From: Eopsaltria australis
Taxonomy: Eukaryota; Chordata; Aves; Passeriformes; Petroicidae
NCBI GenBank assembly: GCA_034509425.1
Contig: JAVTVJ010011268.1
Coordinates: 1-64,000, forward strand
Reading direction: 5' to 3'
DNA length: 64,000 bases
Every line of letters starts with the position of its first letter. The first letter of the stretch is position 1. Below the pieces are notes generated by a model, which saw nothing but the letters and a program-made list of their open reading frames with translations, was not told where the DNA came from and did not search any database. The position numbers and the translations under genes were made by a program. Shown piece after piece: positions 1 to 9,477 of the stretch.

Positions 1-790
1 GGGGGATTTGGGGAAAATGGGGCCAGTTCTGGGTCATTTTGGGGACTTTTTGGGGAAGTTTTGGGTCATTTTGGGTCTTTTGGAGGGCTTGGGGAAACAC
101 TTGATGCAAATGATGGAAATGCGATTAATTAACGCCGATGGACTCTGCTTTTCATGCAAATGAAGTTTATTGTAAGGGAATGAATAAGATTTAATTGAAT
201 CACGCCTGTATTTATGCAAAAAAATGATGAATATTCACCGACTAGACGCAAATGAGGTTGGAGTGTGGATGTTGGTGTTAGGCCACGCCCCTTTTGATTC
301 AAACAAGGCCCCGTGATCACTGGGTGTGGCCACGCCCTTTATGCTAATCAGGGACAAATATGGTCAGCCCAAAATCCCCGTTAAATTCACCCCGAAATCC
401 TGCTCAGATCCTTCTAAACCCACCAGGGACCCCCAAAATCCCCCAAATTCACCCCAAAATCCACTTCAGATCTCCCTAAACCCCTCAGGGACACCCAAAA
501 TCCCCCAAATTCACCCCAAAATCCTGCTCAGATCCCTCGAAACCCATCAGGGACACCCAAAATCGCCCGAAATTCACCCCAAAATCCACTTCAGGTGCCC
601 CTAAAACCCCTCAAGGACCCCCAAAATCCCCCAAATTCACCCCAAAATCCACTTCAGGTGCCCCTAAAACCCTCAGGGATCCCCAAAATCCACCAAATTC
701 ACCCCACAATCCCCCATATTCTACCTGGGACCCCCATCATCCCCTACATTTCCCCCCAAAGCCCTCAGATCGCCTCAAAACCCACTGCGT
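1..790 (+). repeat. Unit 0, partial (left window edge)
   Basis: Begins inside the G-rich block (long form). Octamers at 104-111 and 154-161, the ATGCAAAA form at 214-221, ACGCAAAT at 246-253 and ATGCTAAT at 341-348. Five 62-bp subrepeats, including AAACCCACCAGGG and CCCTCGAAACCC variants shared with units 2 and 50. Confidence 0.95.
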
Positions 791-1762
791 TAGCGCCACC
801 TAGTGGCCGGGAGGTCTCAGTGCCTGCCGGGCTAGAGCCATGCCGAGCAGGAGCTGCGCATGCGCCGCCTGCTGGGGGAGGAGTCGCCCGTCAGGCCACG
901 CCCCTGGGGGCGGGGCCGCGGCCGCTATGCAAATGAGGCGCCTTAGATGGGAAAAATGACCAACTATGGAAAAGATGGCTGAAAATGGAGTAAAATGCGT
1001 TTTTTAGGGGGGAAAAGGGGGATCTGGGGGCAGTTTGGGGGGATTTGGGGAAAATTGGGGCAGTTCTGGGTCATTTTGGGGACTTTTTGGGGAAGTTTTG
1101 GGTCATTTTGGGTCTTTTGGAGGGCTTGGGGAAACATTGATGCAAATGATGGAAATGCGATTAATTAACGCTGATGGACTCTGCTTTTCATGCAAATGAA
1201 GTTTATTGCAAGGGAATGAATAAGATCTAATTGAATCACGCCGGTATTTATGCAAAAAAATGATGAATATTCACCGACTAGACGCAAATGAGGTTGGAGT
1301 GAGGATGTTGGTGTTAGGCCACGCCCCTTTTGATTCAAACAAGGCCCCGTGATCACTGGGTGTGGCCACGCCCTTTATGCTAATCAGGGACAAATATGGT
1401 CAGCCCAAAATCCCCATTAAATTCACCCCAAATCCTGCTCAGATCCTTCTAAACCCCTCAGGGACCCCCAAAATCCCCCAAATTCACCCCAAAATCCTGC
1501 TCAGATCCTTCTAAACCCTTCAGGGACCCCCAAAATCCCCCGAAATTCACCCCAAAATCCACTTCAGATCTCCCTAAACCTCTCTGGGACCCCAAAAATC
1601 CCCCAAATTCACCCCAAAATCCACTTCAGGTGCCCCTAAACCCCTCAGATTTCCCCAAAATCCACCAAATTCACCCCACAATCCCCCATATTCTACCTGG
1701 GACCTCCATCATCCCCTACATTTCCCCCCAAAGCCTTCAGATCGCCTCAAACCCCACTGCGT
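791..1762 (+). repeat. Unit 1, 972 bp, 4 subrepeats
   Basis: CTCF and NRF1-like sites intact, long G block, octamer 4 in the A form. The C block carries private variants CCTCTCTGGGA, CTCAGATTTCCCC and GCCTTCAG, all of which recur in unit 57. Confidence 0.95.
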
Positions 1763-2755
1763 TAGCGCCACCTAGTGGCCGGGAGGTCTCAGTGCCTGCC
1801 GGGCTAGAGCCAGGCCGAGCAGGAGCTGCGCATGCGCCGCCTGCTGGGGGAGGAGTCGCCCGTCAGGCCACGCCTCTGGGGGCGGGGCCGCGGCCGCTAT
1901 GCAAATGAGGCGGCCGTAGATGGGAAAAATGAGCAAATATGGAAAAGATGGCTGAAAATGGAGGAAAATGCGGTTTTTAAGGGGGGAAAGGGGGATCTGG
2001 GGGCAGTTTGGGGGGATTTGGGGAAAATTGGGGCAGTTCTGGGTCATTTTGGGGACTTTTTGGGGAAGTTTTGGGTCATTTTGGGTCTTTTTGGAGGGCT
2101 TGGGGAAACACTTGATACAAATGATGGAAATGCGATTAATTACCGCTGATGGACTCTGCTTTTCATGCAAATGAAGTTTATTGCAAGGGAATGAATAAGA
2201 TCTAATTGAATCACGCCTGTATTTATGCAAATAAATGATGAATATTCACCGACTCTACGCAAATGAGGTTGGAGTGTGGATGTTGGTGTTAGGCCATGCC
2301 CCTTTTGATTCAAACAAGGCCCCGTGATCACTGGCTGTGGCCACGCTCTTTATGCTAATCAGGGACAAATATGGTCAGCCCAAAATCCCCATTAAATTCA
2401 CCCCGAAATCCTGCTCAGATCCTTCTAAACCCACCAGGGACCCCCAAAATCCCATAAATTCACCCCAAAATCCACTTCAGATCTCCCTAAACCCCTCAGG
2501 GACACCCCAAATCCCCCAAATTCACCCCACAATCCTGCTCAGATCCCTCGAAAACCCATCAGGGACACCCAAATCGCCGAAATTCCACCCAAAATCCACT
2601 TAGGTGCCCCTAAACCCTCAGGGACCCCAAAATCCCCAATTCAATCCCAAAATCATTAATGTGCCCAAACCCTCAGGGATTCCCAATCCACAAATTCACC
2701 ACCAATCCCGATACATCCCCCCAAAGCCCTCAGATCGCCTCAAAACCCACTGCGT
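1763..2755 (+). repeat. Unit 2, 993 bp, 5 subrepeats
   Basis: Intact CTCF-like site and promoter-like module. The end of the C block (about 2560-2730) is indel-rich and has lost most of the ATTCTACCTGGGAC segment. CCCACCAGGG and CCCATAAATT subrepeat variants link it to units 50 and 51. Confidence 0.93.
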
Positions 2756-3722
2756 TAGCGCCACCTAGTGGCCGGGAGGTCTCAGTGCCTGCCGGGCTAG
2801 GGCCAGGCCGAGCAGGAGCTGCGCATGCGCCGCCTGCTGGGGGAGGAGTCGCCCGTCAGGCCACGCCCCTGGGGGCGGGGCCGCGGCCGCTATGCAAATG
2901 AGGCGGCCTTAGATGGGAAAAATGAGCAAATATGGAAAGATGGCTGAAAATGGAGGAAAATGCGGTTTTTAGGGGGGAAAAGGGGGATCTGGGGGCAGTT
3001 TGGGGCGATTTGGGGAAGATTGGGGCAGTTCTGGGTCATTTTGGGGACTTTTTGGGGAAGTTTTGGGTCATTTTGGGTCTTTTGGAGGGCTTGGGGAAAC
3101 ACTTGATGCAAATGATGGAAATGCGATTAATTAACGCTGATGGACTCTGCTTTTCATGCAAATGAAGTTTATTGCAAGGGAATGAATAAGATTTAATTGA
3201 ATCACGCCTGTATTTATGGCAAAAAATGATGAATATTCACCGACTATACGCAAATGAGGTTGGAGTGTGGATGTTGGTGTTAGGCCACGCCCCTTTTGAT
3301 TCTAAAAAGGCTCCGTGATAACTGGGTGTGGCCACGCCCTTTATGCTAATGGGGACAATTATGGTCAGCGCAAAACGCCCCAAATTCACCCAAATCCTGC
3401 TCAGATCCTTCAAACCCCTCAGGCCCAAAATCGCTCCAAATTCACCCCCAAAATCCCTGCTCAGATCACTTCTAAACACCTCAGGGACCCCCAAAATCCC
3501 CGAAATTCACCCCAAAATCCACTTCAGGTGCCCCTAAACCCCTCAGGGACACCCAAAATCCCCCAAATTCACCCCAAAATCCACTTCAGGTGCCCCTAAA
3601 CCCCTCAGATTTCCCCAAAATCCACCAAATTCACCCCACAATCCCCCATATTCTACCTGGAACCTCCATCATCCCCTACATTTCCCCCCAAAGCCCTCAG
3701 ATCGCCTCAAAACCCACTGCGT
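2756..3722 (+). repeat. Unit 3, 967 bp, 4 subrepeats
   Basis: Intact CTCF-like site. GTGATAACTGGG replaces the usual GTGATCACTGGG palindrome (about 3316). It carries CTCAGATTTCCCC and CCTGGAACCTCC, as in unit 57. Confidence 0.94.
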
Positions 3723-4216
3723 TAGCGCCACCTAGTGCCCGGGAGGTCTCAGTGCCTGCCGGGCTAGAGCCAGGCCGAGCAGGAGCTGCGCATGCGCCGC
3801 CTGCTGGGGGAGGAGTCGCCCGTCAGGCCACGGCCCCTGGGGGCGGGGCCGCGGCCGCTATGCAAATGAGGCGGCCTTAGATGGGAAAAATGAGCAACTA
3901 TGGAAAAGATGGCTGAAAATGGAGGAAAATGCGTTTTTTAGGGGGGAAAAGGGGGATCTGGGGGCAGTTTGGGGGGATTTGGGGAAAATTTGGGCAGTTC
4001 TGGGTCCAAAATCCTGCTCAGATCCTTCTAAACCCCTCAGGGACCCCCAAAATCCCCCGAATTCACCCCAAAATCCACTTCAGGTGCCCCTAAACCCCTC
4101 GGGGATCCCCAAAATCCACCAAATTCACCCCACAATCCCCCATATTCTACCTGGGACTCCCATCATCCCCTACATTTCCCGCCAAAGCCCTCAGATCGCC
4201 TCAAAACCCACTGCGT
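3723..4216 (+). repeat. Unit 4, 494 bp, internally deleted
   Basis: The CTCF-like core has one substitution (CTAGTGCCC). The G block joins the C block directly at about 4006 (TGGGTC then CAAAATCC). About 355 bp is missing compared with unit 5, including octamers 2 to 6 and two KLF-like boxes. Two subrepeats remain. Confidence 0.95.
4001..4012 (+). other. Deletion junction in unit 4
   Basis: TGGGTC from the G block is joined to CAAAATCC from the C block with one base of ambiguity, so there is essentially no homology at the joint. About 355 bp is lost relative to unit 5. Confidence 0.9.
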
Positions 4217-5250
4217 TAGCGCCACCTAGTGGCCGGGAGGTCTCAGTGCCTGCCGGGCTAGAGCCAGGCCGAGCAGGAGTTGCGCATGCGCCGCCTGCTG
4301 GGGGAGGAGTCGCCCGTCAGGCCACGCCCCTGGGGGCGGGGCCGCGGACGCTATGCAAATGAGGCTGCCTTAGATGGGAAAAATGAGCAACTATGGAAAA
4401 GATGGCTGAAAATGGAGGAAAATGCGGTTTTTAGGGGGGAAACGGGGGATCTGGGGGCAGTTTGGGAGGATTTGGGGAAAACTGGGGCAGTTCTGGGTCA
4501 TTTTGGGGACTTTTTGGGGAAGTTTTGGGTCATTTTGGGTCTTTTGGAGGGCTTGGGGAAACACTTGATGCAAATGATGGAAATGCGATTAATTAACGCT
4601 GATGGACTCTGCTTTTCATGCAAATGAAGTTTATTGCAAGGAAATGAATAAGATTTAATTGAATCACGCCTGTATTTATGCAAATAAATGATGAATATTC
4701 ACCGACTACACGCAAATGAGGTTGGAGTGTGGATGTTGGTGTTAGGCCACGCCCCTTTTGATTCAAACAAGGCCCCGTGATCACTGGGTGTGGCCACGCC
4801 CTTTATGCTAATCAGGGACAAATATGGTCAGCCCAAAACCCCCCAACTTCACCCCAAAAATCCTGCTCAGATCCTTCTAAACCCCTCAGGGACCCCCAAA
4901 ATCCCCCAAATTCACCCCAAAATCCACTTCAGATCCCCCTAAACCGCTCAGGGACCCACAAAATCCCCCAAATTCACCCCAAAATCCACTTCAGATCCCC
5001 CTAAACCGCTCAGGGACACACAAAATCCCCCAAATTCACCCCAAAATCCACTTCAGATCTCCCTAAACCGCTCAGGGACACACAAAATCCCTCAAATTCA
5101 CCCAAAAATCCACTTCAGGTGCCCCTAAACCCCTCAGGGATCCCCAAAATCCACCAAATTCACCCCACAATCCCCATATTCTACCTGGGACCCCCATCAT
5201 CCCCTACATTTCCCCCCAAAGCCCTCAGATCGCCTCAAAACCCACTGCGT
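4217..5250 (+). repeat. Unit 5, 1034 bp, 5 subrepeats
   Basis: All motifs present, with exact octamer 4. Four successive CACTTCAG-type subrepeats carry AAACCGCTCAGGGAC, typical of the middle of the array. Confidence 0.96.
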
Positions 5251-6161
5251 TAGCGCCACCTAGTGGCCGGGAGGTCTCAGTGCCTGCCGGGCTAGAGCCA
5301 GGCCGAGCAGGAGCTGCGCATGCGCCGCCTGCTGGGGGAGGAGTCGCCTGTCACGCCACGGCCCTGGGGGCGGGGCCGCAGCCGCTATGCAAATGAGGCG
5401 GCCTTAGATGGGAAAAATGAGCAAATATGGAAAAGATGGCTGAAAATGGAGGAAAATGCGGTTTTAGGGGGGAAAAAGGGGATCTGGGGGCAGTTTGGGG
5501 GGATTTGGGGAAAATTGGGGCAGTTCTGGGTCATTTTGGGGACTTTTTGGGGAAGTTTTGGGTCATTTTGGGTCTTTTGGAGGGCTTGGGGAAACACTTG
5601 ATGCAAATGATGGAAATGCGATTAATTAACGCTGATGGACTCTGCTTTTCATGCAAATGAAGTTTATTGCAAGGGAATGAATAAGATTTAATTGAATCAC
5701 GCCTGTATTTATGCAAAAAAATGATGAATATTCACCGACTATACGCAAATGAGGTTGGAGTGTGGATGTTGGTGTTAGGCCACGCCCCTTTTGATTCAAA
5801 CAAGGCCCCGTGATCACTGGGTGTGGCCACGCCCTTTATGCTAATGAGGGACAAACATGGTCAGCCAAAAATCCCCATTAAATTCACCACAAAATCCTGC
5901 TCAGATCCGTCTAAACCCCTCAAGGACACCCAAAATCCCCCAAATTCACCCCAAAATCCACTTCAGATCTCCCTAAACCACTCAGGGACACCCAAAGTCG
6001 CCCAAATTCACCCCAAAATGCACTTCAGATCTCCCTAAACCCCTCAGGGATCCCCAAAATCCACCAAATTCACCCCACAATCCCCCATATTCTACCTGGG
6101 ACCCCCATCATCCCCTACATTTCCCCCCAAAGCCCTCAGATCGCCTCAAAACCCGCTGCGT
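5251..6161 (+). repeat. Unit 6, 911 bp, 3 subrepeats
   Basis: Standard length. CTCF and NRF1-like sites intact, octamer 4 in the A form. Confidence 0.96.
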
Positions 6162-7039
6162 TAGCGCCACCTAGTGGCCGGGAGGTCTCAGTGCCTGCCG
6201 GGCTAGGGCCAGGCCGAGCAGGAGCTGCACATGCGCCGCCTGCTGGGGAAGGAGTCACCCGTCAGGCCACGGCCCTGGGGGCGGGGCCGCGGCCGCTATG
6301 CAAATGAGGCGGCCTTAGATGGGAAAAATGAGCAACTATGGAAAAGATGGCTGAAAATGGAGGAAAATGCGGTTTTTAGGGGGAAAAGGGGGATCTGGGG
6401 GCAGTTTGGGGGGATTTGGGGAAAATTGGGGCAGTTCTGGGTCATTTTGGGTCTTTTGGAGGGCTTGGGGAAATACGATGCAAATGATGGAAATGCGATT
6501 AATTAACGCTGATGGACTCTGCTTTTCATGCAAATGAAGTTTATTGCAAGGAAATGAATAAGATTTAATTGAATCACGCCTGTATTTATGCAAATAAATG
6601 ATGAATATTCACCGACTAGACGCAAATGAGGTTGGAGTGTGGATGTTGGTGTTAGGCCACGCCCCTTTTGATTCAAACAAGGCCCCGTGATCACTGGTTG
6701 TGGCCACGCCCTTTATGCTAATGAGGGACAAATATGGTCAGCCCAAAATCCCCATTAAATTCACCTCAAAATCCTGCTCAGATCCGTCTAAACCCCTCAA
6801 GGACACCCAAAATCCCCCAAATTCACCCCAAAATCCACTTCAGGTGCCCCTAAACCGCTCAGGGATCCCCAAAATTCCCCCAAATTCACCCCAAAATGCA
6901 CCTCAGATCTCCCTAAACCCCTCAGGGATCCCCAAAATCCACCAAATTCACCCCACAATCCCCCATATTCTACCTGGGACCTCCATCATCCCCTACATTT
7001 CCCCCCAAAGCCCTCAGATCGCCTCAAAACCCACTGCGT
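6162..7039 (+). repeat. Unit 7, 878 bp, 3 subrepeats
   Basis: Short G block (32-bp deletion near 6450). The NRF1 palindrome is changed to GCACATGCGC near 6227. Octamer 4 is exact. Confidence 0.95.
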
Positions 7040-7953
7040 TAGCGCCACCTAGTGGCCGGGAGGTCTCAGTGCCTGCCGGGCTGGAGCCAGGCCGAGCAGG
7101 AGCTACATGTGTCACTTCAAGTTGGGAGGAGTCGTCTGGTCAGGCCACGCCTCATGGGTCATGTCGTGCCATGCAAATGAGGCGGTTCCTAGGATGGGAA
7201 AAAATGACCAAATATGGAAAAGATGGCTGAAAAATGGAGGAAAATGCAGTTTTTAGGGGGGAAAAGAGGGATCTGGGGGCAGTATGGGGGGATTTGGGGA
7301 AAATTGGGGCAGTTCTGGGTCATTTTGGGGACTTTTTTGGGAAGTTTTGGGTCATTTTGGGTCTTTTGGAGGGCTTGGGGAAACACGATGCAAATGATGT
7401 AAATGCGATTAATTAACGCTGATGGACTCTGCTTTTCATGCAAATGACGTTTATTGCAAGGGAATGAATAAGATTTAATTGAATCACGCCTGTATTTATG
7501 CAAATAAATGATGAATATTCACCGACTATACGCAAATGAGGTTGGAGTGTGGATGTTGGTGCTAGGCCACGCCCCTTTTGATTCAAACAAGGCCCCGTGA
7601 TCACTGGGTGTGGCCACGCCTTTTATGCTAATCAGGGACAAATATGGTCAGCCCAAAACCCCCCAAATTCACCCCAAAATCCTGCTCAGATCCTTCTAAA
7701 CCCCTCAGGGACCCCCAAAATCCCCCAAATTCACCCCAAAATCCACTTCAGGTGCCCCTAAACCGCTCAGGGACACCCAAAATCCACCAAATTCACCCTT
7801 CTAAAATGCACTTCAGGATCTCCCTAAACCCTCAGGGATCCCCAAAATCCACCAAATTCACCCCACAATCCCATATTCTACCTGGGACCTCCATCATCCC
7901 CTTCTGCATTTCCCCAAAGCCCCTCATAGGATCGCCTCAAACCCACTCACGCT
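7040..7953 (+). repeat. Unit 8, 914 bp, 3 subrepeats, altered promoter-like module
   Basis: CTCF-like site intact, but 7100-7190 is strongly diverged. The NRF1 palindrome and GC box are absent, while a KLF-like box and octamer 1 persist. The C block end is indel-rich from about 7790. Confidence 0.9.
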
Positions 7954-8890
7954 TAGCCACCTAGTGGGTCAAGGTCTCAGTGCCTGCCGGGCTAGAGCCA
8001 AGGTGGAGTGAGCTGCGCAGCATGCGCCGCCTGGCTGGGGAGGAGTCGCCCGTCGTGCCACGCCCCTGGGGGCAGGGCCAATGGCCGCTATGCAAAATGG
8101 AGGGGCGTCTTAGATGGAAAAATGAGCAAATATGGAAAAGATGGCTGAAAAATGGAGGAAAATGCGGTTTTTAGGGGGGAAAAGGGGGATCTGGGGGCAG
8201 TTTGGGGGGATTTGGGGAAAATTGGGGCAGTTCTGGGTCATTTTGGGTCTTTTGGAGGGCTTGGGGAAACACTTGATGCAAATGATGGAAATGCCATTAA
8301 TTAACGCTGATGGACTCTGCTTTTCATGCAAATGAAGTTTATTGCAAGGGAATGAATAAGATCTAATTGAATCACGCCTGTATTTATGCAAATAAATGAT
8401 GAATATTCACCGACTAGACGCAAATGAGGTTGGAGTGTGGATGTTGGTGTTAGGCCACGCCCCTTTGATTCAAACAAGGCCCCGTGATCACTGGGTGTGG
8501 CCACGCCCTTTATGCTAATGAGGGAAAAACATGGTCAGCCCAAAATCCCCCAAATTCACCCCAAAATCCTGCTCAGATCCCCCTAAACCCTCAGGGACAC
8601 CCAAAATCCCCCAAATTCACCCCAAAATCCTGCTCAGATCCTTCTAAACCCATCAGGGACACCCAAAATCCCCCTAAATTCACCCCAAAATAAAGATCTC
8701 CCTATACCCCTCAGGGACCCCCAAAATCCCCCAAATTCACCCCAAAATCCACTTCAGGTGCCCCTAAACCCCTCAGGGATCCCCAAAATCCACCAAATTC
8801 ACCCCACAATCCCCCATATTCTACCTGGGACCCCCATCATCCCCTACATTTCCCCCCAAAGCCCTCAGATCGCCTCAAAACCCACTGCGT
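7954..8890 (+). repeat. Unit 9, 937 bp, 4 subrepeats, degraded start
   Basis: The anchor is damaged (TAGCCACCTAGTGGGTC). The NRF1 palindrome is split by an insertion (GCGCAGCATGCGCC) and octamer 1 reads ATGCAAAA. Short G block. One subrepeat lacks its CACTTC segment. Confidence 0.9.
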
Positions 8891-8909
8891 TAGCGCCACC
8901 TAGTGGCCG
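8891..8909 (-). promoter_or_regulatory. CTCF-like site (reference unit 10; one per unit)
   Basis: Read on the minus strand this is CGGCCACTAGGTGGCGCTA. It agrees with the well-known vertebrate CTCF core (TGGCCACCAGGGGGCGCTA type) at 16 of 19 positions, and the differences at Y and K positions are ones CTCF tolerates. It marks the start of every unit, always on the minus strand, so the array presents a one-directional series of sites about every 0.9 kb. It contains CpG, so binding would be methylation-sensitive. Clearly mutated or disrupted copies begin units 4, 9, 12, 13, 17, 18, 22, 24, 27, 29, 43, 44, 53, 55, 57 and 65. Units 19, 54 and 63 differ only at an edge base. Actual binding is inferred. 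Confidence 0.75.
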
Positions 8910-8954
8910 GGAGGTCTCAGTGCCTGCCGGGCTAGAGCCAGGCCGAGCAGGAGC

Positions 8955-8965
8955 TGCGCATGCGC
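8955..8965 (+). promoter_or_regulatory. NRF1-like palindrome (reference unit 10)
   Basis: TGCGCATGCGC contains the 10-bp palindrome GCGCATGCGC, the core of the NRF1 consensus, a hallmark of CpG-island promoters. It lies about 64 bp after the start of the CTCF-like site in most units. It is broken in units 7 (GCACATGCGC), 8, 9 (insertion), 11 (GCGCATTCGC), 12, 13, 29 and 65. Confidence 0.65.
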
Positions 8966-9005
8966 CGCCTGCTGGGGGAGGAGTCGCCCGTCAGGCCACG
9001 GCCCT

Positions 9006-9025
9006 GGGGGCGGGGCCGCGGCCGC
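9006..9025 (+). promoter_or_regulatory. GC box with overlapping SacII and NotI sites (reference unit 10)
   Basis: GGGGGCGGGGCC (9006-9017) is an Sp1/KLF-type GC box. It runs into CCGCGG (9016-9021) and GCGGCCGC (9018-9025). With the preceding CpGs this makes a short CpG-island-like segment in each unit. It is altered in units 8, 9, 12, 33, 36, 53 and 65. Just upstream is GGCCACGCCC or, as here, the GGCCACGGCCC variant; both forms occur mixed through the array. Confidence 0.65.
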
Positions 9026-9026
9026 T

Positions 9027-9034
9027 ATGCAAAT
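9027..9034 (+). promoter_or_regulatory. Octamer 1, ATGCAAAT (reference unit 10)
   Basis: Exact POU-factor octamer immediately after the NotI site, followed by GAGG. Variants: ATGCCAAT in unit 15, ATGTAAAT in unit 36, ATGCAAGT in unit 37, CTGCAAAT in unit 45, and lost or altered in units 9, 12, 13, 17, 63 and 65. Confidence 0.6.
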
Positions 9035-9072
9035 GAGGCGGCCTTAGATGGGAAAAATGACCAAATATGGAA

Positions 9073-9082
9073 AAGATGGCTG
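9073..9082 (+). promoter_or_regulatory. YY1-like site AAGATGGCTG (reference unit 10)
   Basis: AAGATGGC is the core of the YY1 consensus. In this orientation it is typical just downstream of start sites of TATA-less promoters. It lies about 40 bp after octamer 1 in almost every unit. It is disrupted in units 17 and 66, and AAGATGGATG in unit 68. Any transcription start near here, on the + strand, is inference. Confidence 0.5.
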
Positions 9083-9107
9083 AAAATGGAGGAAAATGCG
9101 GTTTTTA

Positions 9108-9232
9108 GGGGGGAAAAGGGGGATCTGGGGGCAGTTTGGGGGGATTTGGGGAAAATTGGGGCAGTTCTGGGTCATTTTGGGGACTTTTTGGGGAAGTTTT
9201 GGGTCATTTTGGGTCTTTTGGAGGGCTTGGGG
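9108..9232 (+). repeat. G-rich block with G-quadruplex potential (reference unit 10)
   Basis: Six runs of four to six G lie between 9108 and 9161, separated by loops of 4 to 6 nt. This satisfies the standard intramolecular G-quadruplex pattern on the + strand. The distal part holds two copies of GGGTCATTTTGGG starting 32 bp apart. Loss of one copy with the sequence between them gives the short form of the block seen in units 7, 9, 38, 44, 60, 62 and 65. Unit 33 lost an overlapping stretch of similar length with a different junction. Confidence 0.8.
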
Positions 9233-9241
9233 AAACACTTG

Positions 9242-9249
9242 ATGCAAAT
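9242..9249 (+). promoter_or_regulatory. Octamer 2, ATGCAAAT (reference unit 10)
   Basis: Exact octamer just after the G-rich block, context GATGCAAATGATGG. Mutated to ATGCACAT in unit 26 and altered in units 28, 38-area copies, 43, 45, 62 and 63. Confidence 0.5.
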
Positions 9250-9262
9250 GATGGAAATGCGA

Positions 9263-9270
9263 TTAATTAA
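9263..9270 (+). promoter_or_regulatory. TTAATTAA palindrome (homeodomain-type sequence)
   Basis: An 8-bp AT palindrome, context GATTAATTAACGC, present in most units. It resembles paired TAAT homeodomain sites. Frequent variants are ATTGATTAAC (units 28-area, 32, 41, 43) and ATTAATTACC (units 2, 22/25-area, 28, 51). Function unknown. Confidence 0.35.
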
Positions 9271-9291
9271 CGCTGATGGACTCTGCTTTTC

Positions 9292-9299
9292 ATGCAAAT
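9292..9299 (+). promoter_or_regulatory. Octamer 3, ATGCAAAT (reference unit 10)
   Basis: Exact octamer in the context TTTTCATGCAAATGAAG. The preceding bases only partly match the SOX half of a SOX-POU composite, so I call it an octamer only. Mutated to ATACAAAT in unit 29. Confidence 0.5.
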
Positions 9300-9351
9300 G
9301 AAGTTTATTGCAAGGGAATGAATAAGATCTAATTGAATCACGCCTGTATTT

Positions 9352-9359
9352 ATGCAAAT
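9352..9359 (+). promoter_or_regulatory. Octamer 4, ATGCAAAT or ATGCAAAA (reference unit 10)
   Basis: Context TTTATGCAAATAAATG. This position is dimorphic across the array. About half the units have an exact octamer and the rest have ATGCAAAA inside a longer A-run, so the site appears to switch between a strong and a weak POU element. Confidence 0.5.
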
Positions 9360-9383
9360 AAATGATGAATATTCACCGACTAG

Positions 9384-9391
9384 ACGCAAAT
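9384..9391 (+). promoter_or_regulatory. Near-octamer 5, ACGCAAAT (reference unit 10)
   Basis: One mismatch from the octamer, followed by the same GAGG flank as octamers 1 and 6. In unit 46 and unit 57 it reads ATGCAAAT (from TATATGCAAATGAGG), a perfect octamer. The preceding bases alternate between GACTAGACG and GACTATACG among units. Confidence 0.4.
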
Positions 9392-9418
9392 GAGGTTGGA
9401 GTGTGGATGTTGGTGTTA

Positions 9419-9474
9419 GGCCACGCCCCTTTGATTCAAACAAGGCCCCGTGATCACTGGGTGTGGCCACGCCC
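9419..9474 (+). promoter_or_regulatory. Paired GGCCACGCCC (KLF-like) boxes with GTGATCAC palindrome
   Basis: GGCCACGCCCC at 9419-9429 and GGCCACGCCC at 9465-9474 match CCACRCCC-type KLF/Sp boxes. Between them is the 8-bp palindrome GTGATCAC (9450-9457). The second box sits 3 bp before the ATGCTAAT element. Together with the box before octamer 1, each unit carries up to three such boxes. Confidence 0.5.
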
Positions 9475-9477
9475 TTT

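Noticed and set aside
9281..9299. SOX-POU composite element at octamer 3
   Set aside because: Only about four of the seven bases before the octamer fit the SOX half-site and the key G is missing.
8960..9301. Recurrent open frame of about 113 codons starting at the ATG inside the NRF1 palindrome and ending after octamer 3
   Set aside because: Complete in only a minority of units. It is broken by one-base changes in G-runs in the others, and its composition simply follows the G-rich block. Sequence outside the frame is equally conserved. Ribosome profiling or peptides would be needed to revive it.
9372..9395. TTCACCGACTAGACGCAAATG resembling an snRNA proximal sequence element downstream of octamers
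   Set aside because: The match is loose, there is no recognisable snRNA sequence, 3' box or RNA polymerase III terminator arrangement after it, and the position overlaps a simpler explanation as an octamer variant.
9450..9457. GTGATCAC as a functional operator or recombination site
   Set aside because: An isolated 8-bp palindrome with frequent substitutions among units (GTGATAAC, GTGACCAC). No further support.
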